Assembly: GCA_035771165.1 (NCBI GenBank)
Contig: JAWNZC010000224.1
Coordinates: 156,501 to 220,500 of the forward strand
From: Paragorgia papillata
Taxonomy: Eukaryota; Cnidaria; Anthozoa; Scleralcyonacea; Coralliidae
Direction of reading: 5' to 3'
Length of the DNA stretch: 64,000 nucleotides
The notes below the pieces were generated by a model. That model made no database searches, had not been told where the DNA came from, and saw only the letters and a list, made by a program, of their open reading frames with translations. Each line of letters opens with the position of its first letter. The first letter of the stretch is position 1. Shown here one piece after another: positions 46,243 to 58,084 of the stretch. Both the position numbers and the translations under genes were made by a program.

Positions 46243-48031
46243 AGGTATATAGTACTGTTTTATATTTACCTCAAAAATTATTGGCAGGAAGATTGCTAAA
46301 TTGTATATTACTATCTTAAAAATCATTAGGTTTGTGGTTTTTGAATTACTTTTTTCTTTTCTAATTTGTAATATATCTTTGATGTTTTTATAGTTTTGTT
46401 TACTTCGAATCCTGTCGGCCATAACAAATTGGGAACAGTTGTGCGTCGCATGTGTGAACAACCATAATTCGGACACGTTCAAAAAAGTGTGTAAATTAAG
46501 TTCTGAAGAAGGAAACACATGGTGTTTCATTTTCGAACTGCACGTTTGTTATAAAGAAGAATTTCATCTGTTAAGTTAAATTGTTTGAGTGTTAAAAATT
46601 AAATGATTTTTGTTGTCGATATATATTGTTTGTGCAACGATTTATACCGCTAAGGAATGATTTATACCGCGTTTTGTAGAAATACGTTGGTTGTTTCTAA
46701 TATTTTAGCATTTTTATATAATATATATATACCAGGTGTATAATCAAATATATACCGCTAAGTGTACAAGGTGGTATATGAATATATACCCGGTATATAT
46801 GTACATATATACTGTGAATTTTTAATTAGATGTATTTGTACGTATTCAATTCTATTCATTAATCCAGTTAATCAAATCCCTCCCTGGAGAGAGATTCCTC
46901 CCCTTGCTTTAAGGTTGTATCGGATTTATATACCTATGAAGAACAATGAAAACCGACTGAACTATTAAATAAGTTAAGTTAACACTGAACAGTTAAAGCA
47001 TTCAATATTTAGCTAGTTCATTTTGATACTTTGAGTAATAAAAAAACAAACAGTCCTGGACCGACAACCATAACGGATACATTTCGTTTCAGGATGGACA
47101 AAGTCAATATTTTTGAACGAATACAAATTAGCATCGATTGTTTTCAAAAAAGGAATAAAAATAGACAAGGTTGAGTAAAGAATAACTTTACTTTGATGCT
47201 TAAAGTAGAGAGAAAGGTGCAGAGCAGATATTTTGATATTTGAAAGAAAAGTAGACCCTGTCTCTCTCTCAGTGTCATGAGCATGAATACTTTTTCAATT
47301 TAGGAACAAGGCTTATTTCTTGGTATTAAGAATTTGAAATTGAAAACCTAGTTTTCTCTCTAACAAAACCACTAGTATACTTACAAGATCTCATCACAAA
47401 ACAGATGGCAGCGCGTCGAAAGAGCGATTGAGCGATCGAACATCTACCGAACATATGGCACATATGGTACTTGCACTTGTCATCGGAAACCCCCACACCC
47501 CTCACCACACCCCGGAGACATGGGGCATATGTGGGAAATGGTTGGGGATTTGCTCGTCAAACTTCCCCTATGGGTTGGGGCGTTAGTGCAGTTTGGACAT
47601 TGTGCAAATATGATCACCGAGTGACACAATGGAACGTCAGGTACATTTGAGTAACACCGCTGGCAAACGTTTTGGGCCTGCGCGACATCCGAGCTCGTAC
47701 TTCAAAAAAGAGCGGAAAAGCACAGAAATATTTGGACTGCTCCGAGAGTCCCACACAAAAGTTAAAATTATACGCATACTACCAAAAAGTAAAGTAGATA
47801 ATTTGTGCATGGCTTCTTTGTCAATATTGTAACATATTCTGAAATGCCCCTTTTTTCCAACACAAATGAATAGTCGAGTCTTATTTAGTTTTCACTGTCT
47901 GGTTGTTGTTGCCACGGCTAGTTCCAACTTCTTTTCCAATGTTTACCTAGCAAATTCACGCATACGCAAACGTTTGGCAGCGGTGTTCATTTGGGTTAAA
48001 AAAAACACCTAACCCTCCGGGAGAAGAGACT
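46243..48031. other. AT-rich spacer, no gene seen
   Basis: ATATATACC-type words cluster near 46620-46810, including ATTTATACCGC twice. An inverted pair with CGCTGGCAAACGTTT (47659) and AAACGTTTGGCAGCG (47968) may bound a fold-back element of about 350 bases. No exon is supported. Confidence 0.35.
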
Positions 48032-48200
48032 TACTTTGACTATTGTTCATTGGTTTGGGACAATTGTTCGTTTGAGTTGAAAGATCGGTTGCAAAAATTA
48101 CAAAATAAAGCACGTCGTATTATTACGGGAGACAGCTACTATTCGTCAGCTTCCGATACCTTAGCAAAATTAGAGAGGACAACGCGGCAGTGTCGAAGAA
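48032..48200 (+). pseudogene. LINE reverse-transcriptase C-terminal relic
   Basis: The frame gives YFDYCSLVWDNCSFELKDRL, then QKLQNKARRIITGDSYYSSA and LAKLER, the conserved segment after the reverse transcriptase palm in jockey/RTE-like elements (YCS.VW...L..KLQ..QNRAAR.I). It is cut off on both sides and ends at a stop soon after ERTTRQC. It belongs to a different element type from the relic at 5700-6245. Confidence 0.8.
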
Positions 48201-48699
48201 AGAAACAACTACTCTGACTCCTTAGTTAATAACTGCATTAAGTAATAGATCAAACACGAGTTTCATCAGGGGTTCCAAACACGAGAAAACAAATGAAAAC
48301 CGAGGGCGTAGCCCCGAGGTTTTTATTGTTCTCGACTGGCTCTCCGAACTTCCCGCGTGCATCCATAACTCCATGGAGCACACCAAACCGCATGAACCAT
48401 TTCTTAATATATAATTTTCAACCCACGGCCTCGTAAAAAACAAACCTTATTACGGATTGATAGGCTACAGTGTTTAAATATCATTAAATAAATAAAGGTT
48501 TAACAGAGCTTTCACGGTATACTAAAAGTACAAATAGACTCCAATTAAAATGTTAAATAGTACCTTGTATTGGCGGTTTGCACCCAGTGTGCCGACCAAG
48601 CAAGATACAATCATCCATTTTACAGAAGGAGATTCTTTTTAGCGGAAAAATAGTCCAGAGTCTGTTTAAATTAAGAAGAAAAATAGTTATTGTAAGTTC

Positions 48700-49035
48700 T
48701 AGTAAAAAAACTGAACAAACGAGGTTAATAAGGCATTTACTATATAGCTTTTGGTTCATTTTCTTTGTTGCTTTTAGCCCTGGCTTCGTCTTCAGTAGTT
48801 GCCGTTTACCGTACTTTTGAGCTTGTTCGCTTCGCTTCATGTTTACACCTGTTAAACGTTTATTTTCCTCGCTTAAAGATAAACAGCTTTTAGAAAAAAG
48901 CAAGACTAATGTCTCGGGACGTTTTATTGTTCAAAATTTTCAACAAAAAACATACCTAAATCTTTGTTATTTTCATTTAAATCAACTCGGAAATTTTGCA
49001 GCCAAAGTTAGCAGTCCGTAATGAACCAATCAGCG
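48700..49035. repeat. Second copy of the gene-B intron insertion, inverted
   Basis: Words such as TTCGCTTCATGTTTACACCT, AATCAACTC and CCAATCAGCGTGC match the element at 33995-34588 in reverse orientation. The left part (GAGGTTAATAAGGC) also matches. This supports a dispersed family of about 0.6 kb or less. Confidence 0.55.
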
Positions 49036-49689
49036 TGCCGCATGCCAGGTCAAACAAGCCTACAAGGAGGTAGGGTTACCCTTTGGGTTATCCTGGCACA
49101 CGGGTTACCCTAGCTCTCGTAAATTTTTTTTTTGTTTCTCGTGTTTACAAGGACGCTAGGGTAACCCGATGACGCTATGCCACCTAGTAGCCGGGTTGTG
49201 TTTTGTCGTTGTAAACGCGTTTGGGATAACTCGCCTACCCGGAACAACTCTGTACTAGTTGTCTAGTTCCAGGACTGATATTGAGCAGAGAAAATATAGA
49301 TGACAATTGGAATAATGTAGAACTTTACAAACTAAAGAAGACAGAAGATGTTAATGGTCGATACCGCGGAGAAAACAAAGCGTGAGGTGACTGTCTTGTA
49401 TACTTTTATATGTATATAATATTATGAAAGGTAGATGGACGTTTAAACTTCATTACTTCAATCAGTCTGCAAGCAACATCACTGTTTTAGCGCTTTTCGT
49501 AGGTTTCTGTCTGTCGTCGAATAACTTAAATTGCGCCAACGTAAGTTTGGTTTCTTGTTAGTCTATTTTACTTGTAATATATGTATCGCATGTAGTCTCT
49601 TATATTGTGAAGCGCTGTTAGGTAAAATAATCTGTTGTATTTGGAACTGGTTTCAATAGCGACAGAAAACTGTATTGGGAAATGATTTC

Positions 49690-49770
49690 TAAAGAGAGCG
49701 TACTGTATTTAGAAATGTTTTCTAAATACAGTTTACTGTATTTAGAAAACATTTCTAAATACAGTATTGA
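49690..49770. repeat. Perfect palindrome of TACTGTATTTAGAAA
   Basis: TGTATTTAGAAATGTTTTCT-AAATACAG is followed after a short centre by CTGTATTTAGAAAACATTTC-TAAATACAG, so the stretch folds as nested hairpins. Its function is unknown. Confidence 0.7.
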
Positions 49771-50112
49771 AATTTTAAATTAACATATGTATTGTTTTCC
49801 CCTAAATTTCCCTCATCTTCTAAGCCCTGCCCACTTGAATTAATTAGGTCTCTAGTTTAGACTGGGTTTCTAGGTAAGTACATGTGACGTAAATCAAGCA
49901 ACCGGATTGGCCGAAATGCTATGAATATCTAATGATGTGTGAGAAGCTATTTCAAATCCTTGTTAGTGGTTTTTTTTTGGGTTGGTCTTCACATGGGACT
50001 CGTGTCCTGTTGATCATTCCTTCAATCATGTTCAAGTATTGCACTTTTTATTTCCTGTTTATTGCATTCTTTCATGGTTGTAAAGTTAATAAATAATAAA
50101 TAATAAATAAAT

Positions 50113-50206
50113 AGACTTGGTTGCCAAATCCCATGTGCCGTTAACAATAGCTCGGCTGCGCCTCGATCGCTATTGTTAACGGCACAAGGATTTAGGAACC
50201 ACGTCT
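50113..50206. repeat. Hairpin repeat, about 94 bp
   Basis: GTGCCGTTAACAATAGC pairs with GCTATTGTTAACGGCAC around a GC-rich loop (CTCGGCTGCGCCTCGATC). The outer arms AGACTTGGTTGCC / GGAACCACGTCT pair imperfectly. Confidence 0.75.
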
Positions 50207-53132
50207 AAAACACTAACTCGGATTTGAAATATTACTTCTAATATAAAAAATATTCCATAAAATTTTGAAATTGGAGAGGGAGGTGTTTTTATATTTCCTT
50301 GTTTTCCGAAATGTACGTAATAAAACACTTGCGTAAAAAGGTTGACAGTTCCTATATTTTCCGTCACACCAAGGTCCCACCATGTCCCCCAACACGCAAT
50401 GAAATAATTCCGTTGCAGAAATTCTCGGCTTGGGACATCAAAAATCGAATATAAAATATTAAAAAAATTAACTTTCTGCAGATTTTAGGTCGGGCGGCAC
50501 ATTTATATTTTATAATAAAATAAAAACATATGTGTACGCGGGCTTCAAAATGTGGTCGGGCGGTGATGAGAATTAAGGAATTTTCTTTATGTGGCCTAAA
50601 GCTGAGTTTTAGTACTACAGTATAGTGTTGCTCATAATATCCTTAGACATTTAACTCACCGATTCAACAGTTCTATCTTGTGATACACGGAAGGCAACCG
50701 GCCTAGTAAATATCTTGATCAATGTCTAAGCTACATTTATATGGTGGTTGCCTGCTTGTAACAAAAAGTTTTCAGATTGTTGTGGATGTTCTTCTAAGTG
50801 TTATATTTAGGCGAATTTGCGCCATGTTTCTTGTTTGTTTATAATTGTGAGCTATGCGAATTAGAATAATCAGAACTTCAGGCACGCTGACTGGATAGAA
50901 TTCTGAATTAGCAAATTCAAATAAAACACAAACGTAAATATAGGCAGCAATTTACAGATATCCCATCCATCACATTGTGCTTTCAAAAAGCTCTAAATTT
51001 TGGTATATAAATCAATAATTACGGCTGCCAACACCCCTCACCTTCAAAGTATACACTATCCGATACGATTTAGTATGGTTGCCAGCTTGTAACAAAAAAT
51101 GCCATCAAAAGTAATATTTTGAAGCTTTGGCCGGCCGCCTATTATATAATTCTTGATTTCAAGTTTGAGACCTCAGACTGGACGATAACTGAGACCATGC
51201 ACGTGATTAATGATAAAATTGTTGTAAAAAGTCTTTAGTAGCTATTATTGAAAAAAAGTAATTTATGAATGTTTTAATCTGTTTTGAACGTGCAGTTGCA
51301 CCTGCGGGAACTCAATTTTAGCAAATTCACCTTTGTGAAAAGCAATAATAATTACTTAAGTTGTTTTGAAACAAGGCAAACAAAAACTGAGTCGCCGACC
51401 AGAAAAGTAATTTAACGGTGGTCTTCAAGAGAATAATGTTTATAATGTCAAACTGACTCATATTGCACCTGCATTTTTGTTTGCTTTTCGCTAAAAGAGA
51501 CATTAAGAAATATTAAAGGTATAATCAACATATACTATAATTTAACTATAAAGTTCTAAGTAAGATTTTGAAACAAAATTTATAGGAGGGACTTAAGTAA
51601 CTATATATAGTGTTGAGGCGATACATAAATTAACTGACTTGCTGATATAACTGACATTTTAGTACGGATATTTGGCGACACGGTGGAGAAGCGACAAAAG
51701 ACAGTCTATACAAAATTAGCAGCTGAAACACATTCAGAAAAATTTCTTTCAAAATCCAAGAACAATAACCGTTTTTAGCTTCAAATCAGTATAATTCTTT
51801 ATTTTTAACCTCATTCTACTACAATATATAGCTTCTTAATTATATTTTTCCCTATTAAACTGATTTAAGGTATTATAAGAGTAGACGTGCAGAAGGAGAC
51901 CATTATTAAACTCGAAGAGCCAGTTTGTCGAGAATGATCGCCAAAGCTTAGATACAATTTGCTTGTCTTAAATGTCTTATTGCGTAAGTTGAAGTTGTTG
52001 ATGGAAGATTTTAGACTATCTAAGTAAGACAACCACATAACCTTCTATTCAGTTATAGATACATTGCATGCTGCTATGTATATTAGTGGTGAAAATTTAA
52101 TAAATGTTCAGGCAAGACAGTCACCAAACTTTAGCCAACGTAAAGAACTTTTATAATATGTACGTATGCATAATATTATATGAAGTTGGAGGAAAGTTCT
52201 ATGTGTGCCTGACCAAAAAGACAGGAAAATTGTTTGGTCCTTGAACTCGAGGCTATTTACCACTACGAAATCGAACGAACATTTTTTTAAATTATTTAAA
52301 AGCTAAAAGACGTTTTCCTACGTCTGTAGATTGAACTATATCTATGTATATATATATATATATTTAAAAAATCATTAATAATTCATGAGGAAAACACAAA
52401 AGAAATCAATACCGTAGCAGAGGTTGTAAATCGGATACAGAATCGTCCTGATTTACATAAACTTTAGCTTCGATTTTCTCGGCTAAAATAGAGTATATCG
52501 CTAAAATAGTTGGTGAACTTGATTACTTAGATGCATTTGTATTTTAAGAAAGATACAGCATTCGCAGCCGAGCTGTATCTGATTTACTACGGCTCGCCTT
52601 GTAAATCAGATACAGATCGGCTGCTCATGCTGTATCTATTACATATATATTCATATATATTCTAAAAAATAAATTATGTATAATTATTAATGTAGTGTTA
52701 GTGTATAATGTGTATTAAATACAGTGAAGTATTTTATAGTTGTCTTTTTTTGTCTGATTATTCTTAGCAAGTGTATTAAAGAGCAGCCCAGGAACGGAGA
52801 GTGATGTTGTTTCTTTGTGCTCCTCGTTACTGATACGCTCCAGACTGGAAAGGTGGTGGTGGAAGAAACCATAAATAATAGTTCTTTTAATTGACTGTTT
52901 AATACCGTTAGAACAGGATCTTACTTAATTGTTGTTTTAGTAAAATATTTAAGTCGTGTTTTAATATCTTCTCTATTTTGTACGATTTGTAAATCCTTTT
53001 TGCCTTAGGTTATATATATACGATCAGTATTGATACTATTGCTTGTTTGTGGTGTTTGATTTTCTAGCAACAATATCGTAGCTGTTAAATTCTCCATCTA
53101 TTAAAATATCTATATTACCCATATAAAGGGGA
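50207..53132. other. AT-rich spacer between B and C, no gene seen
   Basis: No recognisable domain is present. About 45 bases at 52448-52490 (TGATTTACATAAACTTTAGC) match 19141-19185 downstream of the minus-strand transmembrane exon, so part of that neighbourhood may also have been copied. A hairpin (CTGTATCTGATTTAC / GTAAATCAGATACAG) lies at about 52565-52640. Confidence 0.35.
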
Positions 53133-53270
53133 TATTACACGGTGGTGAGAAGATATGGATTTTATGTTCGAGTGGCAAGGAAAATATCCCACGATTGAGC
53201 GCAGCGAACGAGTGAGATATTGCTCTTGCCACGAGAACATAAAATCTATATCTTTGAGCAACCGTGTAAT
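53133..53270. repeat. Hairpin repeat, about 138 bp
   Basis: TATTACACGGT and ACCGTGTAAT form the ends. Inside, AGATATGGATTTTATGTTC pairs with GAACATAAAATCTATATCT, and TGGCAAG with CTTGCCA. It is a miniature fold-back element without coding sequence. Confidence 0.8.
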
Positions 53271-53689
53271 GTTCTATTTACTATATGGTCAATGAGATTA
53301 TGCGTGGAAGTGATGTTGCTAAACTGAGTTCAGTAATGCAAAAACTACAACCGCGCTTGACCTAAAACATTTAGAAAATACGAATGAAAAATACAACAGC
53401 TTCTTCGAATACGTCATTTTACGCGAAAAACTAAATTAAGAGAAGTTATACTGGCTCAAATTTACTTGAATCGAAACTTACGGCAAAGGGCGTAAATTTT
53501 TACTTGTCGATATGTCACTCGCGAGCGTTACATACGAGAAATACGGCACTCGGTTCCCAGATGTAGTGAAATATGGAACCTACGAGTGTTTTAGTTGCTA
53601 GTAAAATACCCTACTCCACATAATAAAAAATAATATTATGTAATCGAAATAGAATTTATACAGTCGAATCAACAATTACGGCAATTTTT

Positions 53690-53905
53690 TGAAGCTTTCT
53701 AACGTCGAAAATCAACGTTGTTTCCTCGTTAATATCGACGTAAAATTGACGTTGCTTTAACATTAAAACAACGTTGTTTCGACGTCGCATATCAACGTCG
53801 ATTCGATTTGCGTTTTCTACCACTTTTTCAACGTCGTTTCGACGTCCGAGGACGACGTCGAAGACGACGTCGAATCAACGTCGAAACGACGTCATTTTGG
53901 CAACT
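53690..53905 (+). repeat. CpG-rich AACGTCGA repeat
   Basis: CAACGTCGTTTCGACGTC, AACGTCGATTCG and CGACGTCGAAACGACGTC follow each other, each itself partly palindromic, for about 200 bases. The stretch stands out by its CpG density in an AT-rich, CpG-poor setting. Confidence 0.8.
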
Positions 53906-54162
53906 GGGTAGTTTTTCAAAACGTTCCGGAACCCAATGTTTCAATTCTATTCGTCCAACATTTTGGTGTTTGCTGTTTAGAAAGATTAGATCTCCTTAAT
54001 TTCTAAGTTTTGTCTTAGCTTTTTTCTTGTCTGGTTTCAGCGGCTAAGTGGTTTGGCCACCGTCCTGCGGAAATCTTGTAATTTTTTTGACTCTAATTGT
54101 ATAGTTAGTTTGACTCTTATAATTAAGGTTTTTAATATTTGATCTAAAAAAACCTTTGAAAG

Positions 54163-54258
54163 CCATCATTAACTAAAACATTGACAGTGGTAGTTATTGC
54201 CGACACTCATTTAATTTATATTTGCTGCGTCATTTACGTTTATAAAAGACTTGTGTTT
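54163..54258 (+). promoter_or_regulatory. Conserved TATA-containing upstream block of gene C
   Basis: Nearly identical to 4820-4911 upstream of gene A: CATCATTAACTAAAACATTG through GCTGCGTCATTTACG to TATAAAAG at 54241-54248 and GACTTGTG. Similarity stops directly after this, where exon 1 of each gene begins. The simplest reading is a shared core promoter with start sites around 54270. Confidence 0.65.
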
Positions 54259-54413
54259 GAGCAGCCACAATTTAATCGACGCCTTTTGCATTGACGCCAA
54301 GAAGTTGTTAAAGAAGCAAAATTTTGATATCTGTTTCAAGTTTGATTTCTGGAACCTCTCTAAATTGCAGAGACAGGTTAATTGGAAGAAGACAACAAAA
54401 GAAAACATTACAG
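54259..54413 (+). other. FReD gene C, probable non-coding first exon
   Basis: The stretch follows the TATA block and ends ATTACAG|GTAAAA. It contains no ATG, so it is best read as 5' untranslated. One frame is nonetheless open throughout (SSHNLIDAFCIDAKKLLKKQ and on) and ends in phase 1, matching the next exon, so an upstream start codon may have been lost. The 5' limit is taken from the end of the promoter block; the true start site is not known. Confidence 0.5.
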
Positions 54414-55351
54414 GTAAAATTATATTTAAAGATTTCCCGTGTGTGGATAGTTAATTTCTTAATTTTTATAGAAGCGGCCTAAATAATTTTCTAAACCCCA
54501 ACGCAATTCAATATAAGCATTTTAACTCTACATAGGGAAGCGTGTAGCTTCTAATTTTGTTCCAATCGACAGAATTGTTTGGTTTTCCTTCTAAGGGTAA
54601 CATTAAATTGTTTCTCATAGTCTTTTTTCTGAAATTCAGTTAAAATACATTTTGCTCAGCTGGATATTAATTTGAGAGAATTAGGAGGAGTTACGTATAC
54701 GTAGGTAGAAGTTTCGTAATTCATATCACTGAATTCCGTGGGACTTTGCAATACTTCTAGGTTCCTGTACTATTCGAACAGGACGTTTGTGATCTCTCCC
54801 ACTGGTATAACAGCGTGCATTATTTACACATTTTCTGCTCGAGACTGGTGTCTTTGAACAGTCAACGACATTTGCAAATCTTCAATTGATGTACGACACT
54901 GACGTCTTTGAGGTCGGCATTACGTACTTTCTTAACAAACCCAAAGGCTTTTTCAAGTGATTTGACCAGTTTTTTGTAACCAATTTAATGGCCATTTTGC
55001 ATGGCAAAGAATCTGGCGGAAATTCACCGACTGTCGCCCATCAATGTTCCATCATAACTGTTCAGTGTCGCATCGGCGACGGTTCACTGTAATTGTTTCA
55101 GAAGTTGAGTGGGTAAATTTTATGTCTTGAAATATTTAAAATGAAGTTAAATTATTTTTATAGAGCATAAAGTGAGCTTTAAAAATGATATATAGCTTGT
55201 TGATTTATCTTTTATACTTACCAAATTGGAGCGAAGTTTTTCATAATTACATCACTTTTTTTAAAACTGAAGATATCTTTTCTTTTAAGCTAATTGTACC
55301 GTCTTTCATAAGCTTTTTGGAGACGTTTTAGTTTGTTGCTTTTTTTTGTCG

Positions 55352-55435
55352 GAATTAGTCTTTAGTATTTTATTCTGGGTAACACCAGAGAATTTTATTC
55401 ACTTCTGGGGAAGTCGAACAGAATGAATTGTTAAA
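55352..55435 (+). repeat. TTAACTCTTTCCTGTC-family repeat copy
   Basis: TCGGAATTAGTCTTTAGTAT through TTCACTTCTGGGGAAG matches the dispersed repeat at 22428-22612. It lies in the first intron of gene C. Confidence 0.55.
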
Positions 55436-55625
55436 GGTTATTAAGTATTTGCATGTGTACGGAATACGTACTGATCAATTTCACTTTATTTATATATTTC
55501 ATCCTGGTTGCTCGTTTTAAATTGCGCCATTTTTGTTTTACCACCTAGATATAGTTAAAATATTGCACAAGGCTCACTAATAATTAATTTTTTTAATTTA
55601 TCAAATAAATCTATTTTAATTTTAG

Positions 55626-55781
55626 CATTTCTAGTTGGCCAAAAGCTGAATATAATCATGGATCTCGCCACTGCAGCTGGAACGCCACAAGTTTGGAAAG
55701 TAATCTTTATGAGTCTTGCTCTAAATCTCTGCGTTGTCAGAACATTGCATTTAAGTGCGAATTTTGTGCTTTTAGAAAGAG
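55626..55781 (+). CDS. FReD gene C, signal peptide and PAN start
   Basis: The exon runs from AATTTTAG to GAAAGAG|GTATAG and is phase 1 at both ends. The likely start is ATG 55658 (AATCATGG, a good context), giving MDLATAAGTPQVWKVIFMSL, a hydrophobic stretch to about residue 25, then LHLSANFVLLER. That end joins the PAN exon in frame as E-H-R-M. This predicts a secreted protein of 385 residues in all. A competing frame in the same stretch is rich in cysteines (ESCSKSLRCQNIAFKCEFC) but has no compatible splice partner. The equivalent exon of gene B is unrelated except for its last dozen residues. Confidence 0.65.
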
Positions 55782-56749
55782 GTATAGTGGGCATGCATTA
55801 TTTACAGTAATTTTAATTTAAAATAAAAAACCCTGCACATAGAAATGAATAGATGTGTAAAATTGGAATTGCTGTTACTCGTTAATTTTGTTAAATTCTA
55901 TAGAAAATGCTGTGCGAAATAACTTCGATTTTTAGACTATACAAACGATATTTTGTCATAATAGTGCAAGTTACAAAAAGGCCGACTGTTTGCAAGAAAA
56001 CATTACAGCTTCCCTTGGACCTGTGACAAGTTGCGTTTTAATTAGACTGCAGAATTAATACGACCAAACTGTCGGGCAAAATGTTCCGTGCAGAGCAATG
56101 GTTGGACGGTCATCTATGTTCTATGTTTTGTGCGACCATTGTTCTGTAATACATAGTGTTTTAACGCAAACTTAACCAGTGAAGAACATAATACAGTAAA
56201 TATCCTCATGAAAGAAACTGCAGATTAAGAAACTCCAGCCTGAAATTTAGTCAAATAAACAGCCAATAAATAAGAACCAGTTCAGCCCAGAGAAGTACTG
56301 TATAATTAGGAAGGAGTTTCTTATGCAAAAATTACTAAATCTCACAACACATGCAGGTACAGAGTATGTTTCAAGGGTCCTTGGAGAAATACATTAGAGT
56401 ACTAAAACTAAATTAATTCTAGAACAATAGTACTATTTAATACTAAATATAATGGTATGTTTTGTTTATTTGCTTCTTTATCGCAATAGTTAGTGTAATA
56501 CATTGTGTTCTAGATATATTAATACACTCTATTTTAACTAGATGCATTTACAGTGCTCTATACGGGGGAATACACTATAGATCAGTTACAATTGTTTTTG
56601 CGCTATACGTTTGAACCCGTTAGGAACCTATATCAGCCTGATTTCTCACTAGCCACCCAACATATAAGAACCATTTCAGCCTGACCGGGGTTTTTACTGT
56701 AAATCGCACAACTTTTTCTTTCAATATGTTTTCTTTTTTGATTAACAAG

Positions 56750-56982
56750 AACATCGCATGAACAAATCCTTAATCTATGAACAAGAAGTGGAAAGTTTAT
56801 TGGACTGTGGACATCTGTGTTTGGCTGAACTCTGCCGAGGATGTAAATCAATCAACTTTGAAAAGGAAGGATCCAAGAATATGAATTCAAGAAAGAAATG
56901 TCAATTGAACAACGAAACAAAGACGACTAAACCAGAAAGACTCGTTCCTGATGCAGCATTTAATTATTATGAAGCAATAAAT
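56750..56982 (+). CDS. FReD gene C, PAN/apple-like domain exon
   Basis: The 233-nt exon runs from phase 1 to phase 0 and encodes HRMNKSLIYEQEVESLLDCG, then HLCLAELCRGCKSINFEKEG and KCQLNNETK. The cysteine arrangement matches the PAN exon of gene B, with one additional cysteine (LCRGC). It ends NYYEAIN|GTAAGT. It probably binds a protein or sugar partner outside the cell. Confidence 0.85.
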
Positions 56983-57106
56983 GTAAGTAGGCAAAGTATA
57001 AAAATAAATACATCAGTTGTGTTGACATGCAGAAAATGTTTAAGTTATAGATAACTGCGTGATATAATTGTGATATAATTATTGAAAAATATATATTATT
57101 AAAAGA

Positions 57107-57255
57107 CAAAAGAAATAAAGATAGCCACTCGCTTTGAATATAATTTTTTATTGCACGAACTTTTTCGCTATAAAGCACCTGAAGAGCTTTATAGCCAAAA
57201 CGTTTGTGCAATAAAAAATAATATTCAAAGCGAGTAGCTATTTTTATTTCTTTTG
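57107..57255. mobile_element. Fold-back MITE in intron of gene C
   Basis: CAAAAGAAATAAAGATAGCC and GGTAG-type TAGCTATTTTTATTTCTTTTG are the ends. The arms pair through ACTCGCTTTGAATATAA and TTTTTTATTGCACGAAC to a loop at about 57180. Confidence 0.75.
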
Positions 57256-57432
57256 ACTTGTTGCATGACAAATGACATATTTTGTAATATATATAATGAC
57301 ATATATATATTTTGTAATAATATATATATATATATATATAAAATTATATATTATACTAATTATACTACTGTAATAATATAATCACTATATCACGCAGTTA
57401 TAAACTAACATTCTGTTGTCTAAACATTGCAG

Positions 57433-57466
57433 ATGAAAGAAAGTGATCAAACATGCGAAGCCAATG
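57433..57466 (+). CDS. FReD gene C, linker exon
   Basis: The 34-nt exon lies between AACATTGCAG and GTAGCT and runs from phase 0 to phase 1. It encodes MKESDQTCEAN. It matches the place and phases of 31977-32031 in gene B and supplies one cysteine. The small size makes the call depend on the phase fit. Confidence 0.5.
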
Positions 57467-57720
57467 GTAGCTAACTGTATTTAAGACGATACGTTTAGAT
57501 AATTAAATAATCTGACAAGCAGATTTAGAGAAAGCTTTGATGTCTAAGACTTTAAGATATGAAAATATTATCTGAAAATCTTCAACGAAACATTTAATTA
57601 TATTAGCCAATATAAGAACTCGTATATATAGAGTCACAAATTGAACTCTTGTTCCTTGTTAGTAAACGCGAGTGCTGAAATTCATTATTACTTAATATTT
57701 TATTGATTTGTGTTTATTTT

Positions 57721-57745
57721 TAGACGTTGCTTTTAGACATTTGTA
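57721..57745 (+). pseudogene. Deletion scar of EGF exon 1 in gene C
   Basis: GTGTTTATTTTTAGACGTTG is identical to the acceptor and first bases of EGF exon 1 in gene B (32471-32489). The sequence then jumps to ATTTGTACTCACGTTTCTC, which in B lies in the next intron (32851). About 360 bases, including the rest of the EGF exon, are missing. The leftover acceptor has no exon to serve. Confidence 0.85.
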
Positions 57746-58084
57746 CTCACGTTTCTCATCTGAAACATGAATCATCGTTCCATTATCTACTTTAGTCTTT
57801 CCATATTAAAATTGAAAAGATTCTTTAGATATTCGTATATATCTTATTCGAAAAAGAAAGAAAAACCAACGGATTCTCTTCCTAATCTGTTCTATTTTAT
57901 TCTAATTCTAATTCCAATTCTAATTAATTCTAATTCCAATTCTATTCTATTCCCTTCCATTCCTTTACATTACATTACATTCCTATTCTAACCCAATCCA
58001 TTCCATTCAATCCATTCTATAGTCTAGTCTAGTCTATAGTATATAGTCTGGCCTGGTCTACTCTACTCTATCCTAACTTACCTT

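Noticed and set aside
49218..49384. Short frame ending in a charged tail (ENIDDNWNNVELYKLKKTED)
   Set aside because: It looks faintly coding but has no start codon, partner exon or recognised family. It lies beside a GGGTTACCC-rich repeat.
55626..55781. Cysteine-rich frame in the same stretch as the gene C signal exon
   Set aside because: It would need a phase-2 partner upstream and does not join the PAN exon. The chosen frame has an ATG, a signal-like segment and matching phases.
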